A stretch of DNA of 63,141 nt from Steroidobacter sp. (GTDB lineage: Bacteria; Pseudomonadota; Gammaproteobacteria; Steroidobacterales; Steroidobacteraceae), in contig JAICPY010000013.1 in assembly GCA_025929585.1 (NCBI GenBank), positions 1-63,141 on the forward strand. Direction: 5' to 3'. This document shows positions 1-7,927 of the stretch, in pieces. How positions within the stretch are numbered: position 1 is the stretch's first letter; each line of letters starts with the position of its first letter. The position numbers were made by a program, and so were the translations under genes. Below the pieces are notes generated by a model. The model was not told where the DNA came from, did not search any database, and saw nothing but the letters and a program-made list of their open reading frames with translations.

Positions 1-73
1 AGATGGCAACCGACTGCGGATGAAAAGATCCTGGCAAGTCTGGGGTGTGGGGGCCGGTGCGCGGTGATGAAGG

Positions 74-1951
74 TTAAGTCCGAGGCTGCTTCTTCACCTC
101 ATCACCTTGCTTCAACAAGATGATTCCGTCTCGATCTTGTAGGGTCACGCTGGTCACTTTCTTACCGTCATTCACACCGCGATCCTGTGTGCCGTCGATC
201 TTTCGGAACGTGCCATTCAAATCGATCGTGCGAGGGCCATTCCCCTTCGGGTTCACCAGCGCGATCGCATGTTCGAAGTCGCGCCGCCACACGCCGTCCT
301 TCCATGCGGATGTCGGCGGAGGAGTGATTGCTTGGCCCATCTTCACGCCAAACTCGTCATACCATCTCGTGCTGATGTAGCCCTCGGACTGGACGTGAGG
401 TGCGTAGTAGCCGTCATCGAGCAGGCAGGATAAAAGTCCATAACGCATGTCTTGATAATCGCTCGCCGAGGTCAGTCCATGCATCATGATGCCGATCTTC
501 GGATCGGCGAAGACGCTCATGACTTTACGGTAGTACCGCATCATCCCAAGCCAGCCGCCCCATTCTTCGGGCGCATGTTTCTTGCCTTTCGCGATGAGGC
601 TCTCGATGACCCCGCCGTGCGCCGCGCCGTAGTACTCCGCGAGCGGAGCACTGCCTTCGGGTGTCGACTGACCCCAACGCGCGGCATTCACCAACTTCAA
701 CTTGCCAGGCGGCATGCGCCGGCCGATCTCATCTAGATAATCGCGGTAGCCTTGACGAAACCAACTGCGGACATCTTCTCGGTTGCCTGGATCGGGTTTG
801 CCGTCACGATTCCAATCCGCCACATCCATCGCCGTGCGATGCGGCTGCCAACTCACGTTGTCCATGTACAAACCGTCGACCAGTGGGTTCGGCCGCAGAT
901 ATTTGTCGTAGGTCCACTGCGCATACCATTGTGCCCAGGTCAGTCCATCCGACTTCGGTGCATATCGTGTCAAGTTGACGAGCTTGAACTCATCTTTGTA
1001 TTCGGAACGAACGGGATTGCCTTTGGCATCGCGAACCCACCAGTCCATGTCGTGCACTTTCTGCCGAACTTCAGCCTCCGATTTGTCGTGCGAGCTATTG
1101 GTGAAATTGATTTCGTTCGCTTTCGTATAGAGCACGACTTTGATGTCCGGGTTGCGAGCTCTCAGTTCCTTCACGACGTCGTTCATGGAGTCGTGAGTTC
1201 GTTGCCATGAATTATCGTAGTGGAGTACGGCGACATGCACCTTCGCCAGCTCCGCCTGCGTTGCGGGATCGTCGTACTGCCGCGCCGATCCCTTCTTGCC
1301 GGCACCAATGCGCACAGTCGCCAAGCGCGGAAAATCCGGGCCGTGAGGCGGCGCGGCTTGGGTCACGACGACATAGTCGAAGCGGCCCTGGCCATTCGCC
1401 ATTAGGCCGATCCCGCCTCCAAGCGTAGTCGACGCAAGCTCGACATCGCGCAGAACGGCGGTACCTTCGATGCAAATGGTGACCTTCGTGCCGAGTCGCA
1501 CGATTTGCATATCCGTCCATCGGTTCTCGCGCAGAGGTCCGCTGTACGTTCCAGTTCCGAGGATGCTCCTGTCGCCATTTGCAATCCGGGTGAGCGTCAG
1601 TCCGCTTTTCGAATCCAGGGCGACTTCATGGAAGTTCTTTTCATCGCGATAGTTGAACACTGCACCGGTGCGATTCGGACTGGCTGGGATGTTCAACCGA
1701 ACGGTGTATGCGTAGCCATCTGTCCAAGTGTGGGCTTCATAGATCGCATAGCTACTTGCAGCTTTGCTCGTGCCTCTCAAGTGCACTCCGGTATCCGGCT
1801 TGCCCTCTACCCGCCAATCCTCTGTGAGCTTCCATTCTTGCGCCTGCCCATCATCGAAGTCTTCCAAATACGGCTGCGCCGCTCCAACTGGAAACGCACA
1901 ACTGAGTAGGCCAAAAATCGTCAGCAAGCGAAACGGCGCTGAAACATGCAT
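74..1951 (-). CDS. Secreted putative glycoside hydrolase (TIM-barrel type) with N-terminal jelly-roll domain
   Basis: The 625-residue protein begins with a clear Sec signal (about residues 1-24, ending VGAAQ). Residues about 28-198 look like a LamG/DUF1080-type beta-sandwich (DFDDGQAQEWK at the start, WTDMQIVRLG later), usually a carbohydrate-binding module. Residues about 205-610 resemble the putative glycosyl-hydrolase TIM barrels: VVLYTKANEINF, then DGLYMDNVSW, which has the strand-end Asp typical of such barrels, then LKLVNAARWG. The substrate cannot be read from sequence. The start at 1951 is the first Met that gives a good signal peptide. The gene faces away from its neighbours and looks monocistronic. 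The two-domain layout is what I see; hydrolase activity is inferred. Confidence 0.6.
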   Translation of the reverse strand: MHVSAPFRLLTIFGLLSCAFPVGAAQPYLEDFDDGQAQEWKLTEDWRVEGKPDTGVHLRGTSKAASSYAIYEAHTWTDGYAYTVRLNIPASPNRTGAVFNYRDEKNFHEVALDSKSGLTLTRIANGDRSILGTGTYSGPLRENRWTDMQIVRLGTKVTICIEGTAVLRDVELASTTLGGGIGLMANGQGRFDYVVVTQAAPPHGPDFPRLATVRIGAGKKGSARQYDDPATQAELAKVHVAVLHYDNSWQRTHDSMNDVVKELRARNPDIKVVLYTKANEINFTNSSHDKSEAEVRQKVHDMDWWVRDAKGNPVRSEYKDEFKLVNLTRYAPKSDGLTWAQWYAQWTYDKYLRPNPLVDGLYMDNVSWQPHRTAMDVADWNRDGKPDPGNREDVRSWFRQGYRDYLDEIGRRMPPGKLKLVNAARWGQSTPEGSAPLAEYYGAAHGGVIESLIAKGKKHAPEEWGGWLGMMRYYRKVMSVFADPKIGIMMHGLTSASDYQDMRYGLLSCLLDDGYYAPHVQSEGYISTRWYDEFGVKMGQAITPPPTSAWKDGVWRRDFEHAIALVNPKGNGPRTIDLNGTFRKIDGTQDRGVNDGKKVTSVTLQDRDGIILLKQGDEVKKQPRT

Positions 1952-2057
1952 CGAGCGAAGCCTCTCCCTGAAGTAGAGATCAATATGTCTATCTGCGACC
2001 CGCTGAATGAGAGCAACGTGCTCCGATTTTCAAAGTTCCGATGGGAAGGGGGATGAA

Positions 2058-2310
2058 GTGATGAGGTGATGAAGTCACATAGATAGAAGGAACGCGCTTT
2101 TCGCCCATCCCCGTTTATGGCATTGCTGCTGTCCGGGACAATGTCTGATGTCCTCCTGCTCGACTTCTCGTCGCCCTTGCGGAGGCGAGGGCCCATCCGA
2201 AACATCCGAAGAAGATGGATCCTCGCCTTCGCAAGGATGACGAGGGTAAACGGGGGAAGGAACCAGGAGGCGCCTCCTTATCTGTCGATGTCACCTAATC
2301 ACCTCATCAC
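2058..2310. repeat. MITE-like element with 23-bp terminal inverted repeats
   Basis: This intergenic stretch between the hydrolase and the membrane protein is bounded by arms at 2058-2080 and 2288-2310. Read inward on opposite strands they agree at about 20 of 23 positions (core GTGATGAGGTGAT). No target-site duplication is evident. A second, inner inverted repeat lies at 2168-2243. Nothing in it looks coding. Confidence 0.5.
2168..2243. repeat. Inner palindromic repeat (76 bp)
   Basis: The two arms of about 28 bp start TCGTCGCCCTTGCGGAGGCG on the plus strand and TCGTCATCCTTGCGAAGGCG on the minus strand. They form a long imperfect hairpin of the kind found as dispersed repeats in proteobacterial intergenic regions. 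Its copy number in the genome is unknown from this window. Confidence 0.6.
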
Positions 2311-2386
2311 TCTATGTTGAGATTTTCTATCCTCCGGCGGACAATCGCGGCGCTACCGAGAACTCCAACAACTCGAGGGGGGAGCA

Positions 2387-2824
2387 ATGAGTGCATCAAT
2401 CATCAAGGCACCGACCTGGTATTGGGTGGTGTCTGGACTCGCTCTTGTTTGGATGATCATCGGCGTCATCGCCTGGGTTGCGGATTTCATGATGGATGAG
2501 TCGGCGTTGGCCCAGATGGCGGAGGCGCAGCGACAGCTCTACATCGCTCGCCCACAATGGCTATTCATCGTCTATGCGATCGCTATCTTCAGCGGTCTCA
2601 TCGGTGCTATCGGGTTGCTCGTGCGTAAAGCATGGGCGATTCCCGCATTCTGGATTTCTATTGGCGCGATCATCGTGCAATTTGGATATACGTTCTTCGG
2701 GCTCGATGCGATTCGATTGCTAGGTGCCGCCGCTGCATTGCCGTTCCCAATCGTCATCTTCGCCATCGGCGCCGCTCTACTGTGGTTCGCCGTGCATTCG
2801 AAGAAATCAGGGTGGATTGGGTAG
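2387..2824 (+). CDS. Small integral membrane protein, four predicted helices
   Basis: The 145-residue protein is mostly hydrophobic, with four probable membrane segments (about residues 11-33, 57-78, 84-103 and 113-134) and short loops. I recognise no catalytic motif or named family; similar small proteins are usually annotated only as hypothetical membrane proteins. The start ATG has a strong purine-rich ribosome site (AGGGGGGAG, about 2376-2384). It stands alone between repeat sequence and the OmpA-type lipoprotein. Its function is unknown. Confidence 0.7.
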   Translation: MSASIIKAPTWYWVVSGLALVWMIIGVIAWVADFMMDESALAQMAEAQRQLYIARPQWLFIVYAIAIFSGLIGAIGLLVRKAWAIPAFWISIGAIIVQFGYTFFGLDAIRLLGAAAALPFPIVIFAIGAALLWFAVHSKKSGWIG

Positions 2825-2830
2825 GAGAGA

Positions 2831-3000
2831 AGGGGATAGGGGATAGGGGATCAGGGATCGTCGGAGCAGAGGATTGTTCACTTCCATCGCCCACTCCTCA
2901 TTCCCTCATTCCCTCATTCCCCCATTCCCTCATTCCCTAGTCCCCGTCCCCCAGTCCCCATCCGCTCTCCGCCATCCGCTATCCGCTTCCCTACAGGAGC
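2831..3000. repeat. Simple-repeat tracts between two genes
   Basis: A GGGGATA repeat (2831-2851) is followed by a pyrimidine-rich tract (2897-3000) built on CATTCCCT units with a period of about 8 bp. The tract runs up to the ribosome-binding site of the next gene, so length changes here could affect its expression. That effect is inference. Confidence 0.6.
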
Positions 3001-3004
3001 CCTC

Positions 3005-4639
3005 GTGCCTCATCGTCCAAGTCTCATCATCGCAGTCGCGTTATCGTTGCTCGCAGTAACAGGTTGCGGAAAGCAGGATTCGCAATCGCAAGCTCCGGAT
3101 GCTTCAACGAGGGACGAGCAATTATCACAAGTTGCACCGGAAGCAACGCAGCCCGCGGAGCTCGAATCGCCGGCGGAACCTGAAGTACCAAGCGAGGAGG
3201 CGAATCGCTGGCGTAGTTTGGACCTCGAAAGGGACCAGCTTCGCGAGGAAATGAAACAAGCGGCCGACGGGCTGCACGCGACGACGGATGAACGAGGAAG
3301 GGCTGCTGCTCGCGAACGTCTTCGCGATGTTCAACGTCGGATGTCGCAAGTCTCTCGTTATCGCCAGTATCCCGAGCTAGTGAACCTCCCGGAGGAGTGG
3401 CGGCAGACGTACCGTGTCCAGCGCGATGGTCCAGAGGCCGATCTTCTCGTTCAAGTCGGTGATATCGACAATCTAGGCTTCGGTTGGCCAAATGGATTCG
3501 ATCCGTTCTCCGGAGAATCCACTCCGCGTCATGCCTATCCATGGCGGCCGGAAGCGGACGATCCCGCAGGCACCGATCGCATCATGGTGATATCCGGAAT
3601 GCGCGAGTACGAGAAGGCGCGGCACGAAGGCTACTCACGCAACACGAGCCGGCCTTACAACTCCCCTGCGCCTCTGACGATCAAGTTCTCCTTGGATGGA
3701 GTGGATCTCAAAGGTGCAGCATTGCAGTTGTTTGTCGATGACTTCCAGGCTGCGGTATTCGGCAATCGATTCGAGGTCCGCTTGGACGGGCGCGAAGCGC
3801 CGGATCTTGCTGAATCGATCAATGCATTGAGCCAAACCGGTCCGATTGGCAAGCTCGTGACGTTACAGCTTCTGTCTGAGTACAACGAGCTATTGCAAGA
3901 CGGCGAGCTGGTCGTGTCCATCGACGATCCGCACTCTAACATCGGGGATGGCTACTCAATCGATTTCGCAAGACTGCTGATCAATCCGAAGCAATGGCAA
4001 TACGTCGGCAGTGTGCGCGGCATTGCCCAAGATAAGAAAACGCGGCAGCCATTGGCTGGCGTGCTCGTCACCGCAAGCAACGTGCAAAAAGTGGAGACGG
4101 GCGCAGACGGAAAATTCGAGCTTACCAACGTGCCTGCGGGACTCGTGGTCACGACGGGAACGCATCCCGAGTACATCGGAGATTCCAAGGCTGAGGACTT
4201 GGAGGCAGACCAGACCATCGAAGTGGTGCTGGAGCTCGAAAAGAACGACAACACGAGTGAATCACTAGCGCAGCAATTGGAAGAGGAGGGCAAGGTCGAT
4301 CTGTACGGGATCTACTTCGATCTAGACAAAGACGTCTTGAAAGCCGAATCCGAAAGCACGCTGCAGCAAGTTCGGAAGATGCTCATCGCGAATCCCTCGC
4401 TTCGATTGATCGTGGCCGGTCACACCGATTCCGAAGGTGCCGCGGACTACAACGTAGATCTATCTCGCCGCCGGGCCGCAGCCGTCGTAACGTGGCTCAC
4501 TGCTCGTGATATCGCGGCGGATCGGCTGGTGCCGGAAGGGTTGGGCGAAAGTCGGCCGGTGGCAGATAATTCGACCCCCGCCGGAAGAGCGTTGAATCGG
4601 CGCGTCGAGATTCGGGATGGAAAAAGGAAATCGGGATGA
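3005..4639 (+). CDS. OmpA-family outer-membrane lipoprotein with carboxypeptidase-regulatory-like domain
   Basis: This 544-residue protein starts at GTG 3005, behind AGGAG. A lipoprotein signal ends in the lipobox VTGC (Cys21). An acidic linker and short coiled coil (about residues 60-115) are followed by a beta-rich central part. A CarboxypepD_reg-like domain follows (about 335-412, KTRQPLAGVLVTASN). The C-terminal OmpA/Pal peptidoglycan-binding domain spans about 430-538, with the hallmark GHTDSEG and the ending GRALNRRVEI. Known members of this family anchor the outer membrane to the cell wall. The role of the central region is unknown. It is not obviously in an operon. Confidence 0.85.
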   Translation: MPHRPSLIIAVALSLLAVTGCGKQDSQSQAPDASTRDEQLSQVAPEATQPAELESPAEPEVPSEEANRWRSLDLERDQLREEMKQAADGLHATTDERGRAAARERLRDVQRRMSQVSRYRQYPELVNLPEEWRQTYRVQRDGPEADLLVQVGDIDNLGFGWPNGFDPFSGESTPRHAYPWRPEADDPAGTDRIMVISGMREYEKARHEGYSRNTSRPYNSPAPLTIKFSLDGVDLKGAALQLFVDDFQAAVFGNRFEVRLDGREAPDLAESINALSQTGPIGKLVTLQLLSEYNELLQDGELVVSIDDPHSNIGDGYSIDFARLLINPKQWQYVGSVRGIAQDKKTRQPLAGVLVTASNVQKVETGADGKFELTNVPAGLVVTTGTHPEYIGDSKAEDLEADQTIEVVLELEKNDNTSESLAQQLEEEGKVDLYGIYFDLDKDVLKAESESTLQQVRKMLIANPSLRLIVAGHTDSEGAADYNVDLSRRRAAAVVTWLTARDIAADRLVPEGLGESRPVADNSTPAGRALNRRVEIRDGKRKSG

Positions 4640-4775
4640 AGGATCGGTGAGGGCGCTCGATTGCGCGACTGTCTTCATCTGATCGTTTGAACTATCCGTT
4701 GCTTACATACTCTCTCAACGAAGTGACGCTTAGTAATCACGCAAGTTCTTCATCGATTCAGTTGGAGTGAGCACG

Positions 4776-5297
4776 ATGGCCGCAAAGACGTCGAAGAAAT
4801 CGGCAAAGGTCGCAAAGAAAGCTGCCGCCAAGCGGGGCGCCGCCAAGCGGATCAATCGGCGCAAGACAGCGTCGAAGCCTCGTGCGAGCAAAAGCACGAA
4901 GTCGGTCCTGCTCTCAGGCGGTAATCCTCAGATCGCGAAAGGGTATGGCGATGCTCCCGTGCAGGCTTACATCGCAGCCATACCGGATTGGAAACGTGAC
5001 ATTGGACGCCGGCTCGATGCGCTCATCGTGCGCACCGTTCCGCATGTGTATAAGGCAGTCAAGTGGAACTCGCCCTTCTATGGCATCGAGGGCGACGGCT
5101 GGTTCCTCAGCTTTCATTGCTTCACCAACTACGTGAAGGTGACTTTCTTCCGCGGCACATCACTGCGTCCGATTCCTCCGGGTGAGTCCAAACACAACGA
5201 AGTGCGTTACCTCGACATCCGCGAGGACCAACTCGACGAATCCCAATTCGTTGCGTGGGTGAGGCAGGCCAGCGAATTGCCCGGCGAAAAGATGTGA
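4776..5297 (+). CDS. DUF1801 protein with Lys/Ala-rich N-terminal tail
   Basis: I chose ATG 4776 over the in-frame GTG at 4767 because GGAG lies 8 bases upstream of it. The C-terminal about 125 residues form a DUF1801 (YdhG-like) domain: YIAAIPDWKRDIGRRLDALI, then VKWNSPFYG and a beta-rich end. The first about 45 residues are unusual, made almost only of Lys, Ala, Arg and Ser (KKSAKVAKKAAAKRGAAKR), like histone-H1 or HU-type tails. DUF1801 has no settled biochemical function. A basic tail suggests nucleic-acid binding, which is inference. A second DUF1801 gene follows after about 60 bp. Confidence 0.85.
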   Translation: MAAKTSKKSAKVAKKAAAKRGAAKRINRRKTASKPRASKSTKSVLLSGGNPQIAKGYGDAPVQAYIAAIPDWKRDIGRRLDALIVRTVPHVYKAVKWNSPFYGIEGDGWFLSFHCFTNYVKVTFFRGTSLRPIPPGESKHNEVRYLDIREDQLDESQFVAWVRQASELPGEKM

Positions 5298-5355
5298 GAA
5301 ATGCTGGTGCTCCGGTGACGAGAGCACCGACGCTAGAAAGAAGGAGACAAGGACC

Positions 5356-5844
5356 ATGAAGAAGACGAAGAGTGCAGCAAAGAGTGCAGCAAAGAGCCCA
5401 ACAAAGAATGCAGCAAAGAAGGCAAAGGCAGCAGACTCTCCCTCTCGATTGATCGATGCGAGAATCAGGGAGCTGAGTGACTGGCGAGGCGAGACGCTTG
5501 CTCGCGTCCGAGCTCTGATCAAGCAGGCCGATCCCGAAGTCGTGGAAGAGTGGAAGTGGCGAGGAGTTCCAGTCTGGTCGCACGCCGGAATCATCTGCAC
5601 CGGCGAGACATATAAGAATGTCGTGAAGATGACCTTCGCGAAGGGCGCCTCGCTGGACGACCCTTCACGGCTCTTCAACTCCAGCCTCGAAGGCAACACT
5701 CGGCGTGCCATCGATATTCATGAGGGCGAGAAGATCAATGAGAAGGCATTGAAAGCACTCATTCGGGCCGCGGTGACACTAAACATGTCGGCCCAAGCGG
5801 CCAAACGTCCCAGCGGCACTCGCAAGAAAGCAAAGAGCGCCTGA
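5356..5844 (+). CDS. DUF1801 protein with Lys/Ala-rich tails at both ends
   Basis: The start ATG follows AAGGAGA. Residues about 28-145 are a DUF1801 domain (IRELSDWRGETLARVRALI, EEWKWRGVPVW, then YKNVVKMTFAKGASL). The N-terminus (KKTKSAAKSAAKSPTKNAAK) and C-terminus (SGTRKKAKSA) are basic and low-complexity. The DNA encoding the N-terminal tail is itself a degenerate repeat of AGTGCAGCAAAG, so the tail probably grew by slippage. It is probably co-transcribed with, and a diverged duplicate of, the gene before it. Its function is unknown. Confidence 0.85.
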   Translation: MKKTKSAAKSAAKSPTKNAAKKAKAADSPSRLIDARIRELSDWRGETLARVRALIKQADPEVVEEWKWRGVPVWSHAGIICTGETYKNVVKMTFAKGASLDDPSRLFNSSLEGNTRRAIDIHEGEKINEKALKALIRAAVTLNMSAQAAKRPSGTRKKAKSA

Positions 5845-5926
5845 GGAGAGATCCGTCCGGGACTTCTGCGCTCAAAGCACCGCGAGAGTGGTGTGATACT
5901 CGCACGCCGCTAACGTATATAGGTTC

Positions 5927-6457
5927 ATGAGCTCCCCGCAGGCGAGTGCCGATCCAACGCTACAGCGGCTTTCAGCCACGCAAGTGGACTGGGATGCCGT
6001 GTACATGGAGCAGTTGCCGCGCATCTACAACTATTTTCGCTTTCGCCTCTCTACCGAGCTCGAAGTCGAAGAGCTCACCTCTGCTACGTTCGAGAAAGCG
6101 TGGCGCGCGCGGGAGAGTTATAGACGCGATCTCGCGGCCTTCTCCACCTGGTTGTTTTCGATCGCTCAAAACCTCGCAATCGATCACCTGCGTCAGCGGC
6201 GCAGACATGTGTCGCTCGATGCGGCGGGCGAGGTCGTCGCGGAGGTCACTCCTGAGAGCGAAGCGCAACGCGCGTCGGATCTGGCACGGCTCGCACACCT
6301 GACGAAAGACTTGCCCGAACGCGATCGCGAGCTCATCGCGTTGAAGTATGGCGCTGGCCTGAACAACCGCGAGATTGCGCGATTGACCGGCCTCAGCGAG
6401 TCGAACGTCGGCACGATCCTGCACCGCTCCGTGCAAGCGCTACGCAGTCAGTGGTAG
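5927..6457 (+). CDS. RNA polymerase sigma factor, ECF family
   Basis: The 176-residue protein has sigma region 2 (about residues 24-90: YNYFRFRLSTELEVEELTSA, then FSTWLFSIAQNLAIDHLRQR) and region 4 (about 118-172: LPERDRELIALKYGAGLNNR, ending in the helix-turn-helix LSESNVGTILHRSVQALR). There is no region 3, as in all ECF factors. It starts an operon; the next gene, 13 bp downstream, encodes its likely membrane anti-sigma partner. The upstream sequence at about 5894-5922 (TGATACTC, then CGTATATAGG) could be an autoregulated ECF promoter, but I cannot confirm this. The target regulon is unknown. Confidence 0.93.
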   Translation: MSSPQASADPTLQRLSATQVDWDAVYMEQLPRIYNYFRFRLSTELEVEELTSATFEKAWRARESYRRDLAAFSTWLFSIAQNLAIDHLRQRRRHVSLDAAGEVVAEVTPESEAQRASDLARLAHLTKDLPERDRELIALKYGAGLNNREIARLTGLSESNVGTILHRSVQALRSQW

Positions 6458-6470
6458 CCGGAGGTTCGCA

Positions 6471-7892
6471 ATGAACGATGATTTTCTCTATCGCCTCCGC
6501 AAAGAGCCTTCGCAGGCTTTCGCTGCGCGGCTAAAGCTGAGACTCAAATTGCAAGCCTCGCAGTCCGAACGTCGACGCTCGATCGTGCGAGCTCTCATTC
6601 TAAGCTTCCTCGTCGGCGGCTCGGCGTTGGCCGCGACGTTGTGGGTTGTGGAAGGGATGGGACTACGCGAGATGCGGGCCTCCATGGGCCAGGCGAAAGA
6701 TTCGACGATACAAGCATCAGGAACAACGAGACAATCGGCAGCAGATTCACCCGTTCACGCGACCGGATCTCCGTTTGCTCGGTCGCTCGACTCTCACGGG
6801 GCTGCACGCATCGCCGACGCTTCGATAACAACCCAACCTCCGACGCAGCCAGCCTCCAACGGCGTAGACATCCAGGAGGGCGCACCTATCAACGGCTCAG
6901 GGTCTAGAGCGGAGATCGTCGGCAGCTCGCGAAATAGTGTGTTTCCAAGGCCCCTACACGTCATGGGGTCCGCGACGGCGCTCCAACTTGCGCACACGGC
7001 GCAGCCAAAAGGTCTTCCAGCGTTGCAGATGGACATCGAGTATGACGATGAAGCATTTCGGCGTCTCTGCGAGAGATTCGGAGATGACACACCTGATGTG
7101 ATCGTAACCACGCGCCGAATGACGCGGGAGGAATTGAGCCGCTGCAAGCAGATGCGTGATAACGCAATCCTCGAAGCGAAGATTGCCTACGCGGCCGTTG
7201 TCATTGCCGCAGCTCCAACCGCAAGCATCCCGCGACTCACACCGCAGCACCTCTATCTGGCAATTGCCAAGCAAATTCCCGATAGAGCGAATCCGGAGCG
7301 CTTCATCCCAAATCCGAATCTCAGCTGGCATCAAGTCCACCCCGGATATGAGCAGCGCAGTATTACCGTCTTCGGACCGGCGCCGGATTCATCGCTCGCG
7401 CGCGCGTTGGGGGAGGTCGTAATGGAACAAGGCTGCAATACGTTTCCAACGATCAACGCTCTCAAGACTGTTGACCCGGAGCGTCATCGCCGCCTCTGTC
7501 ATGAGATCCGCGATGACTCAGTGTACGTGCCGATTGCCGAAAGCCACGTGTTCATCACACAACAGCTGTGGGCCGATCCAAATGCAATTGCGGTGCTGAG
7601 TTTCGCCTTGTTCCATGAGTGCCGAGAGGAGCTGAGCAGTAGCTTATTGACGGGCGAAACAGCGACGCGCGTGACCATCGGTTCAGGCGCCTACTCCGGC
7701 TCGACGCCGCTCTACGTCTACTCGAGCGAGCAGCGCCTCAAGTACGCGCGAGGTCTCTCGTCATTCTTGGACGACTTGCTGAGCGCTCGTACGATCAGCC
7801 CACGAGGGTATTTCGTCGGGACGGCGCTGGTTCCGTTGGATGAGTCCCAGCACCCCGTGCGCATGCAACAGCCGGAGCAATTCGAAGACTGA
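6471..7892 (+). CDS. Membrane-anchored PstS-like sensor, probable anti-sigma factor
   Basis: Residues 1-38 are a short basic cytoplasmic part (MNDDFLYRLRKEP) like the stubs encoded beside many ECF factors. One membrane helix spans about 41-60. A low-complexity linker runs to about 160. Residues about 161-462 follow the PstS phosphate-binding protein family closely in order: HVMGSATA, a DTPDV-x4-RRMTREE segment, LTPQHLYLAIAKQIP, SWHQVHP, ITVFGPAPDSS, VVMEQGCNTFP, RRLCHEIRDD, ADPNAIAVLSFAL, STPLYVYSSEQ and GTALVP. The usual anion-binding loop TSGTRD reads DSSLAR here, so the ligand may not be plain phosphate. I infer a periplasmic ligand sensor fused to a sigma-binding stub. No zinc anti-sigma motif is seen. 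Confidence 0.8.
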   Translation: MNDDFLYRLRKEPSQAFAARLKLRLKLQASQSERRRSIVRALILSFLVGGSALAATLWVVEGMGLREMRASMGQAKDSTIQASGTTRQSAADSPVHATGSPFARSLDSHGAARIADASITTQPPTQPASNGVDIQEGAPINGSGSRAEIVGSSRNSVFPRPLHVMGSATALQLAHTAQPKGLPALQMDIEYDDEAFRRLCERFGDDTPDVIVTTRRMTREELSRCKQMRDNAILEAKIAYAAVVIAAAPTASIPRLTPQHLYLAIAKQIPDRANPERFIPNPNLSWHQVHPGYEQRSITVFGPAPDSSLARALGEVVMEQGCNTFPTINALKTVDPERHRRLCHEIRDDSVYVPIAESHVFITQQLWADPNAIAVLSFALFHECREELSSSLLTGETATRVTIGSGAYSGSTPLYVYSSEQRLKYARGLSSFLDDLLSARTISPRGYFVGTALVPLDESQHPVRMQQPEQFED

Positions 7893-7927
7893 GCTCGATG
7901 AATCTAGAACCAACAAAGGAGACGCTT

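Noticed and set aside
2897-2940. Regular CATTCCCT repeats, first considered as a CRISPR-like array.
   Set aside because: The units are about 8 bp with no spacers; this is a simple-sequence repeat. No CRISPR array is visible anywhere in the window.
4767-4775. GTG as the start of the first DUF1801 gene.
   Set aside because: GGAG overlaps this codon and is well spaced for ATG 4776 instead.
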